Shown here piece by piece: positions 6,146 through 10,880 of a DNA stretch of 17,574 bases. How positions within the stretch are numbered: position 1 is the stretch's first letter; each line of letters starts with the position of its first letter. A program made the position numbers and the translations under genes. The notes beneath the pieces are model-generated. The model had not been told where the DNA came from and ran no database searches. It saw nothing but the letters and a program-made list of their open reading frames with translations. Source of the stretch: CAZXCQ01 sp964639275 (GTDB lineage: Bacteria > Desulfobacterota > DSM-4660 > Desulfatiglandales > Desulfatiglandaceae); assembly GCA_964639275.1 (NCBI GenBank), contig CAZXCQ010000123.1, positions 1 through 17,574 on the forward strand, read 5' to 3'.

Positions 6146-7444
6146 ATGGAGGCGATAGCCATAAATCGAAAAGACACCAGGCTGAGGGTTGCCCCGGAGT
6201 GGGCCGATGTGTGTTTTACCTGCGGGACCTGTGCCGGCGGGTGTCCTGTGACGGGTGTGGACGGGCTGGATCCGAGGAAGGCCGTCCGTATGGCGGCCCT
6301 TGGGCTGGATCAGGAACTGATCGATTCGCGATTTCCCTGGATCTGCACCCTGTGCGGCCGCTGTGAGTATGCCTGTCCCCAGGGGGTTGAGATCCTCAAG
6401 ATGCTGCGAAAGGCAAGGGGTCTCCGGGAGAGGGATAAGGTGCCGGGTCCCATCCACAAGGGTGTGGTGATGGATCTTGAGCGGGGGAACAACCTGGGTA
6501 TTCCGAAAGATGATTTTCTCTTTCTCCTGGCCGATCTGTCAAAGGAGATGGATGAGGATGAAGGTTTCCCGGGTTTTTATGTCCCTGTGGATAAAAAGGG
6601 TGCCAATATCCTTGTGACCGTCAATTCCAAGGAGCCCTTTGGCGAGCCTGATGACATGAAGTTCTGGTGGCGGATATTTTATTGTGCCAAAGAGGACTGG
6701 ACCGTCCCCTCTGTGAACTGGGAGGGTGTAAACTGGGGGCTTTTCTCCGGTGATGATGAGGCGATGAAGACCTTTGTGGGGAGGATCGTAGAGCACCTGG
6801 AGCGACTGGAGTGCAAGACGCTTCTATTGCCCGAGTGAGGGCACGCATACTTTGCGACCAGGCTTGGTCTGCAGAACTGGTTTCCCGAGGTCTTTGAGAA
6901 ATACAGGGTGGTATCGGTCCATGATCTCTTAAAAGAGTACATAGAGACAGGAAGGATAAAGCTGGACAAATCAATCCATGAGGAGCTGACCACCGTGCAT
7001 GATCCCTGCAATTATGGCCGAAAGGGGTATAAGGCCTTTGGCCACGGTTATTTTGAGGAGCCCAGGTGGATCACCCAGCAGTGCTGTGAGAACTATGTGG
7101 AGATGTATCCGAACAAGATGAACAACTTCTGCTGTGGGGCTGGCGGTGGTGCCTGGGCCATGCCCTATGAGCAGGAGAGGATCTTTTATGGCCGTGTTAA
7201 GGCCAAACAGATCATGGACACGGGCGCCAAGATGGTCATTGCCCCGTGTCACAACTGCCGCGACCAGATCATGAAATCCCTGAACAAGGAATACGCCCTG
7301 GGCGTCGAGGTCAAGTACCTATGGGAGCTTGTGGCCGATTCGCTTGTTGTTGAACCCTGGAGCGAGGAAGAGATCAAGAAGGCCAATGAGCTAAGAGATG
7401 CTCAATATGAGAGAGATGAAATCGACCTGGACATGGAGTTCTAG
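6146..7444 (+). CDS. Selenocysteine-containing DsrK/HdrD-like Fe-S oxidoreductase
   Basis: A single 432-residue gene if the in-frame TGA at 6836-6838 is read as selenocysteine (Sec231). Residues 23-33 (CFTCGTCAGGC) and 67-77 (CTLCGRCEYAC) bind two [4Fe-4S] clusters. The following half resembles the first CCG-type half of DsrK/HdrD proteins, ending in LPE-Sec-GHAYFA where relatives have ECGHA; Sec replaces that Cys. The second half is a complete CCG motif: Cys288, Cys329-Cys330, Cys368 and Cys371. Such proteins carry a catalytic [4Fe-4S] cluster acting on disulfides, quinols or other two-electron partners. No membrane segment is visible, so it is probably cytoplasmic. AAGGAGG at 6128-6134 supports ATG 6146 (GTG 6143 is an alternative). 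It is divergent from gdh, so it might carry electrons from acyl-CoA oxidation; that is inference. Confidence 0.88.
6851..6875 (+). promoter_or_regulatory. Bacterial SECIS-like hairpin
   Basis: Starting 12 bases after the TGA: TTTGC (6851-6855) and GACCA (6856-6860), loop GGCT (6861-6864), TGGTC (6865-6869), a single bulged T (6870), then GCAGA (6871-6875). The upper 5 bp are perfect, the lower 5 bp include one T-G pair. The loop lies 22 bases after the TGA and begins GG, and there is a bulged U below the upper stem, both features of SelB-binding bacterial SECIS elements such as that of E. coli fdhF. Confidence 0.8.
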
Positions 7445-7476
7445 AGAAAGACCGCAGAAGATTAAGGACCTGGCAC

Positions 7477-7514
7477 AAAAAGGGCCCCCCGCTCTGAGGG
7501 AGGGCCCTTTTTTT
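7477..7514. terminator. Bidirectional rho-independent terminator
   Basis: AAAAAGGGCCC (7477-7487) pairs with GGGCCCTTTTT (7502-7512), and an inner CCC/GGG pair (7488-7490 with 7498-7500) extends the stem. T-tract on the plus strand and A-tract at the other side let it end both the selenoprotein transcript and the convergent sulfur-relay operon. The dsrH-like stop codon (7513-7515) lies at its edge. Confidence 0.9.
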
Positions 7515-7683
7515 ACCACCAGGATACGGTCTTGTCGTGTTCAAAGACAAGATCGATCAGTTTTTCATAGTCCTCATCCTCATAGAGTCTAAACAGGGTC
7601 GTTTCTTCACCGTTTGAGAGGATGTCCATGAGTTTCTTTGTGTTTTCATCCGGTTCTGTCTTCAAAATGTGCAGCGTCTTCAT
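7513..7683 (-). CDS. Small DsrH/TusB-like sulfur-relay protein
   Basis: A 56-residue protein starting MKTLHILKTEP and ending HDKTVSWW, rich in Asp and Glu. DsrH/TusB proteins are small, begin with a similar LH(I/T) strand and end with a hydrophobic V-SW(Y) tail, which this one matches; it has no cysteine, so it would be structural rather than a sulfur carrier. It starts two bases after the stop of the DsrF-like gene, with GGGAG upstream, and its TAA touches the terminator. Position as the last of three genes (DsrE-, DsrF-, DsrH-like) supports the assignment, since TusBCD/DsrEFH form a heterohexamer. At 56 residues it is shorter than usual TusB (about 95), so the family call is moderate. Confidence 0.65.
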   Translation of the reverse strand: MKTLHILKTEPDENTKKLMDILSNGEETTLFRLYEDEDYEKLIDLVFEHDKTVSWW

Positions 7684-7685
7684 CC

Positions 7686-7985
7686 CTAACTCCCAAATGG
7701 TACGATAAGATCCATCTCTTTGAGCTTCTCGCCGATCTTTTGGAGGCTCATATATTTGAAGCCATGTTTTTCCGCGTTGACCTTGTTGTTGGAGAAATAC
7801 TCACACTCCATATCCTCTAACCATTCCAGGTTTTCCTTATACGCATCGGTCATGTCCACCTCGACATCCAGCACAAACATGTAGGAATAGAAATTCTCCA
7901 CTGCCAGACCGAGTGTGGATCTGGAGCCTTCCCAGAGGTCCTCTTTCCTGCGGATCAGAAACGCCACGTGTTTGATATCTTCCAT
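7686..7985 (-). CDS. DsrE/DsrF-like family protein (TusC-like)
   Basis: A 99-residue protein opening KHVAFLIRRKEDLWEGSRST, the pattern of DsrF/TusC-type members of the DsrE superfamily, with the expected short alpha/beta fold and a conserved-looking LGLAVENFYSYMFVLDVEV stretch. Members assemble with DsrE and DsrH partners and help pass persulfide sulfur from TusA to DsrC-type acceptors. The only cysteine is Cys61 (DMECEYF), which is not at the usual DsrE active position, consistent with a non-catalytic partner subunit. It lies between a DsrE-like gene (15-base gap) and a 56-residue DsrH-like gene (2-base gap). GGGAGGG precedes the start. No dsrAB or dsrC gene is in the window. Confidence 0.75.
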   Translation of the reverse strand: MEDIKHVAFLIRRKEDLWEGSRSTLGLAVENFYSYMFVLDVEVDMTDAYKENLEWLEDMECEYFSNNKVNAEKHGFKYMSLQKIGEKLKEMDLIVPFGS

Positions 7986-8000
7986 ACTGTCCAGCCCTCC

Positions 8001-8306
8001 CTAAAAAACCAGGTACCGGTTACACATTTCGATCATTTCGCCGTTGCGCGCCTGTGTGGCGTAGTCCTTTTCGTCTACCCCGGGCACAGGGGGTTTGAGC
8101 CCGTGCCCTTCAAACCCGACATTACATAACGACAGCTTTGCCAGGCCATCGAGCTCTTTAAACCGAGGATCTTGAGTCAACAGGGTCCCGAGGTGGGTAA
8201 AGAAGACGGTCGTCTCTACGCCTTTCTTTTTCGCTGCCCTGCACAGGGCGATGATCTTTTCCAGATGACGATCAGAGGTCACAAACAACCCTAAAGATTT
8301 GGTCAT
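8001..8306 (-). CDS. DsrE family protein (TusD/DsrE-like)
   Basis: A 101-residue protein of the DsrE superfamily: an opening beta strand LGLFVTSDRH, a helix with ALCRAAKKKGVET, the strand TVFFTHLGTLL, and a second-half LAKLSLCNVGFEGHG. Cys61 in that last block is a plausible active Cys, since DsrE/TusD and related sulfur carriers hold a reactive Cys in this region; Cys22 and Cys95 are extra. It probably accepts sulfane sulfur from the TusA encoded upstream. AAGGGAGA precedes the start. It is separated from tusA by about 260 bases containing two hairpins, and leads directly into the DsrF- and DsrH-like genes. The partner set suggests a DsrEFH-like complex, although true DsrEFH belongs to sulfur oxidisers and this one is divergent. 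Confidence 0.75.
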   Translation of the reverse strand: MTKSLGLFVTSDRHLEKIIALCRAAKKKGVETTVFFTHLGTLLTQDPRFKELDGLAKLSLCNVGFEGHGLKPPVPGVDEKDYATQARNGEMIEMCNRYLVF

Positions 8307-8339
8307 ACCCAGTCTCCCTTAATGAATGATTGTATCAAT

Positions 8340-8365
8340 GTAACATCTCAATAAGTCGCGGTAAA
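8340..8365 (+). repeat. Dispersed repeat core, third copy
   Basis: Reads GTAACATCTCAATAA, three variable bases, then GCGGTAAA. It matches the minus strand of 112-137 at 24 of 26 positions, and its CTCAATAA...GCGG core is related to 1220-1237. It sits upstream of the DsrE-like gene start. Confidence 0.7.
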
Positions 8366-8369
8366 ACAA

Positions 8370-8410
8370 CTGGATTCCGGCCCCGTATAAGATACGGGAC
8401 CGGAATCCAG
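8370..8410. repeat. Long imperfect hairpin (REP-like)
   Basis: CTGGATTCCGG (8370-8380) pairs with CCGGAATCCAG (8400-8410) and an inner CCCGTAT (8382-8388) pairs with ATACGGG (8392-8398), leaving a C/A mismatch and a 3-base loop. No T-run follows, so it is more likely a REP-type element or mRNA-stabilising hairpin than a terminator. Confidence 0.7.
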
Positions 8411-8491
8411 GCAATGAGACCTACCCTGTCAATCCCGCTATTTGTTGAGAAGATATGTATCAATTTAGCTTTCATCAAAATCGGAACTGAG

Positions 8492-8542
8492 CCAGGGGAA
8501 TGGGGGTTCGCAATGCCCATTCCCCTGGTTTCAAGGTGTTAC
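8492..8542 (-). repeat. tusA-flanking hairpin repeat, left copy
   Basis: Holds a 13-bp perfect stem (8492-8504 with 8516-8528) and ends in GGTGTTAC (8535-8542). Read on the minus strand it is GTAACACC, then TTGAAACCAGGGGAATGGG, and matches the right copy (8834-8889) at 17 of 19 bases after an 8-base gap. Confidence 0.75.
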
Positions 8543-8568
8543 TTTCTTAGGTGTCTGATGATTTGGGA

Positions 8569-8808
8569 TTATTTCACTTTGACATAAAAGCGCGTAAAAC
8601 CCTCGTCGTCCTTGTCTCCAAGGTACTCATGCCCGGATCTCTTGGCAAAGGCCGGGAGATCATTCTTTGTCCCGGGGTCTGTGCCCAAGATCTCCAGTAT
8701 CTGTCCCGATTTCATCTTCCCCGTGGCCTTTTTGGTCTTAAGAATCGGCATCGGGCAACTGAGCCCTCGACAGTCCAGTGTTTCATCCGGAGTGATATCT
8801 TCCACCAT
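8569..8808 (-). CDS. tusA: TusA family sulfurtransferase / sulfur carrier
   Basis: A 79-residue protein with the TusA signature LDCRGLSCPMPIL: the CPxP motif holds the persulfide-carrying Cys18, and an extra Cys13 lies five residues before it. The rest is the compact beta-alpha fold of the family, with the GTDPGTKNDLPAFAKRSGHE block near residues 42-61. TusA proteins take sulfane sulfur from rhodaneses or cysteine desulfurases and hand it to DsrE-type partners; here a DsrE-like gene follows and a YeeE/YedE-type transporter gene precedes it, an arrangement widely seen. A strong site AAGGAGG lies about 10 bases before the ATG. Oddly, the gene is framed at near-equal distance (about 25 bases each side) by two inverted copies of a hairpin repeat. 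A selenium-carrier role (as proposed for YedF relatives) cannot be excluded. Confidence 0.9.
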   Translation of the reverse strand: MVEDITPDETLDCRGLSCPMPILKTKKATGKMKSGQILEILGTDPGTKNDLPAFAKRSGHEYLGDKDDEGFTRFYVKVK

Positions 8809-8833
8809 AATCCAAAAACCTCCTTTTCATTTG

Positions 8834-8889
8834 GTAACACCCTGGCCCTTTGAAATCAGGGCAATGGGGATTCCCAACCCCCATTGCCC
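8834..8889 (+). repeat. tusA-flanking hairpin repeat, right copy
   Basis: Begins GTAACACC (8834-8841), then an 8-base insert relative to the left copy, then TTGAAATCAGGGCAATGGG (8850-8868). Left arm GGGCAATGGGG (8859-8869) pairs with CCCCATTGCCC (8879-8889). It is inverted relative to the left copy and lies in the spacer between the transporter gene and tusA. Confidence 0.75.
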
Positions 8890-8918
8890 TCTCCAAGTGC
8901 CAGTGTGGTAATTTATCC

Positions 8919-10118
8919 CTATATCTCCACTGTAAATTTGTCTGTCTCCTCGTTCCAGGTGGCAACGAGATAGTAGATAAGCATGATCGCCACTATGACG
9001 ACCAGAGTCCATTTATATGTCAGATAATCCGGGAGAAAGACCCTGTGCCCCATCAGGGCGGTGAGGCCCGCCGAGGATCGAATCAAGGCCTTAAAGAGCG
9101 AGGTGGACAATGCAAAACAGATGACCGCCAGGATCAATTTGACCTGTCCCTCGCCGGCACGCCATACAGAACCGCTTCCGCACCCCCCGGCCACGACCAT
9201 ACCAAATCCAAATATGATGCCGCCCACCAGCCCCCCAAACCAGAAGGCCTGGGCCACGTAGGCACCTTCCGCCCTAAGCCCGCTCCATTTTAGTGCGGCG
9301 AAGCCCAGCACACTGATTATTATGCTGGTCACAATTGCCCTGGGGACCTCACCTTCGCCGGTCATAAATGGGTCGCGAAAACCCCTGACAAAACAAAAGC
9401 GCGTCCGCTGAATAATGATGCCAAAGGCTATACCGCACAGCAACAGGCCTCCCTCCCGTGTATAGGCCGATGAGGCGTAAATCCATGCACAGACAAAGGC
9501 CGCGACGAATATGGCCATACCGAGGTAGGGTTCGACCCGGAGCCAGCTAAACCGGTTGCCCTCCTTTTTCCCCATATCTCCACCGGTTGACCCTGAAGGC
9601 AGGTGCTCTAACTCCCAGTACAGATAACGCAGGCCCAGATAGGCACCCATAATCAGTCCCACCATCATTGCCAGACCGCTAAAAGAAAGGGCGCTTATAG
9701 CGGAGTAGAACCCCCCCACATTGCATCCCCCTGCCATGGCAGCCCCTATCCCCATCAGGGTCCCCCCGACGATCCCCTTGATCAGTTCCAGGGGCGGGGC
9801 CATGCGAATGGAGAACTGTTTGGACATGAGGGCCGAGCCAAAGGCCCCCCATAAGAGGCCCAGGGTGAGGATTGAGTTGGTGGAGATAAGGGGCGACATG
9901 GGTTTATGCCCGTAAGCACCCACAAGGCCAAAAAACCAGTCCCCCCAATTCCTCAGACCGCCGGCAACCCCCCATGGTCTGGCCCAGGCAAAGGTAATGA
10001 TACTGACCACACCGATCAGGAGTCCTCCGACCCACATGGGCCAGTTTTCATAGAAAACGGTGTGATAGCCCCGCTTGAGGATGCCGGATAATACCTTTTC
10101 TCCGTTTTCATCATTCAT
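8919..10118 (-). CDS. YeeE/YedE family membrane transporter
   Basis: A 399-residue polytopic inner-membrane protein made of two similar halves, each with a GGC motif: AGGCNVGG (Cys132) and AGGCGSGSVWR (Cys313), plus a third conserved Cys242 in QRTRFCFVRGF. The E. coli/Spirochaeta YeeE (TsuA) relative imports thiosulfate through a path lined by three cysteines in comparable positions, so uptake of thiosulfate or another sulfur species is the likely role. Hydrophobic segments begin near residues 28, 80, 115, 145, 198, 224, 262, 293, 328 and 368. The N-terminus is cytoplasm-like without a signal peptide. It follows the TPR-like gene by 18 bases and precedes tusA, the usual transporter-carrier pairing. 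The substrate (sulfur versus selenium) is not readable from the sequence. Confidence 0.88.
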   Translation of the reverse strand: MNDENGEKVLSGILKRGYHTVFYENWPMWVGGLLIGVVSIITFAWARPWGVAGGLRNWGDWFFGLVGAYGHKPMSPLISTNSILTLGLLWGAFGSALMSKQFSIRMAPPLELIKGIVGGTLMGIGAAMAGGCNVGGFYSAISALSFSGLAMMVGLIMGAYLGLRYLYWELEHLPSGSTGGDMGKKEGNRFSWLRVEPYLGMAIFVAAFVCAWIYASSAYTREGGLLLCGIAFGIIIQRTRFCFVRGFRDPFMTGEGEVPRAIVTSIIISVLGFAALKWSGLRAEGAYVAQAFWFGGLVGGIIFGFGMVVAGGCGSGSVWRAGEGQVKLILAVICFALSTSLFKALIRSSAGLTALMGHRVFLPDYLTYKWTLVVIVAIMLIYYLVATWNEETDKFTVEI

Positions 10119-10136
10119 TGCGATCTCTCACCCCGG

Positions 10137-10562
10137 CTAACAGCCCTCGTCGTCCACGATCTTAAATTCGGTCTTGGTCCCCTCGGCAGCCGGTTTGGGC
10201 GGAATCGGTGGGGCTGAAGGGGCTGCCCCCGCACCCTTTTCCTCTCTCTCGGAGGTCCCCGGCAGGATGAGTCTTGCATCTTTTTCCACATTTTCGGCCA
10301 ATGCAAAGATCACGGCCTGGTCATAAAACCTCCATGCCGCCGAAGAGGTCGGGTCGGCCTGTATTGCCTTTCGGAAATAATTTTTGGCATCCAGGTATTT
10401 TCCCCTGTCATAGGCCTGTTTACCAAAACGGATCATCTTGGCGCAAAAGGCCTTATCAGGGATGAATAATTTTGGCTCTTCTGCAGGGGTCAGGGTGGGG
10501 TAGGCAAGCAAGACTGAAAACAAGATGCCCAGGAGGGTAACCAGGTAAGGCCTGCATCTCAT
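10137..10562 (-). CDS. Exported TPR-like protein of unknown function
   Basis: A 141-residue protein. Residues 1-27 form a signal peptide: positively charged MRCR start, hydrophobic LVTLLGILFSVLLAY, and a likely cleavage site after TPA. Residues 40-95 hold one or two TPR-like helix pairs (KQAYDRGKYLDAKNYFRKAIQADP), and residues 105-130 are a Pro/Ala-rich linker with a Cys as the last residue (DDEGC). The mature protein should be periplasmic. TPR repeats mediate protein contacts, so it could act with the YeeE/YedE transporter encoded 18 bases downstream, perhaps as a scaffold or binding subunit; this is inference from position only. The start has AAGGAGA upstream. No lipobox was seen. The C-terminal Cys is odd and could be redox-active or simply unpaired. 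Confidence 0.75.
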   Translation of the reverse strand: MRCRPYLVTLLGILFSVLLAYPTLTPAEEPKLFIPDKAFCAKMIRFGKQAYDRGKYLDAKNYFRKAIQADPTSSAAWRFYDQAVIFALAENVEKDARLILPGTSEREEKGAGAAPSAPPIPPKPAAEGTKTEFKIVDDEGC

Positions 10563-10880
10563 GGTGGTCTCCTTTACTACTAAGTTTGAATTTATTTCAG
10601 AATACTACAGCTCATTGAATTTAGGGTACTTATTGCAGCCTGATAACTTGCCTGACACGTGGAATAGGCGAAATCACCACCTCCTCCTCTCTCCAGGCCG
10701 TAGGCTTGGCCATGACTATTTACGTTAAAGAAAAAAAGTGATAAAATCAAACTGTTTTTCAAAATAGCTCAAGCCAGCGGAAAAAACCTACCATAATTCA
10801 GACGTTGGCCGGTTGGTCATGGGACTCCTCAAAGCTGAGGTAAGACTTTCAATATAAGAGAGAGGTTTCTATCTTCACCT
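10563..10880. other. Divergent intergenic region upstream of the histidine kinase gene
   Basis: These 318 bases lie between the TPR-like gene (minus) and the kinase (plus). The ribosome site of the TPR-like gene is visible at the left end; AGAGAGG (about 10859-10865) lies 15 bases before ATG 10881. The middle is AT-rich from 10720 to 10800. I saw no clear promoter pair, operator palindrome or RNA gene. Confidence 0.5.

Larger units (their letters stand above)
8307..8568. other. Intergenic region between dsrE-like gene and tusA
   Basis: Contains a repeat core at 8340-8365 (24 of 26 identical to the minus strand of 112-137), a long hairpin at 8370-8410, and the left member of the tusA-flanking hairpin repeats at 8492-8542. 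No small gene was convincing. Because both flanking genes are read on the minus strand, these structures lie within a possible polycistronic transcript and could act as processing or attenuation sites. Confidence 0.6.

Noticed and set aside
6836..6838. TGA as a true stop or a nonsense mutation splitting a pseudogene
   Set aside because: The frame continues with family-like sequence to 7444, the TGA replaces a conserved Cys, a SECIS-like hairpin follows at the right distance, and both halves are otherwise intact.
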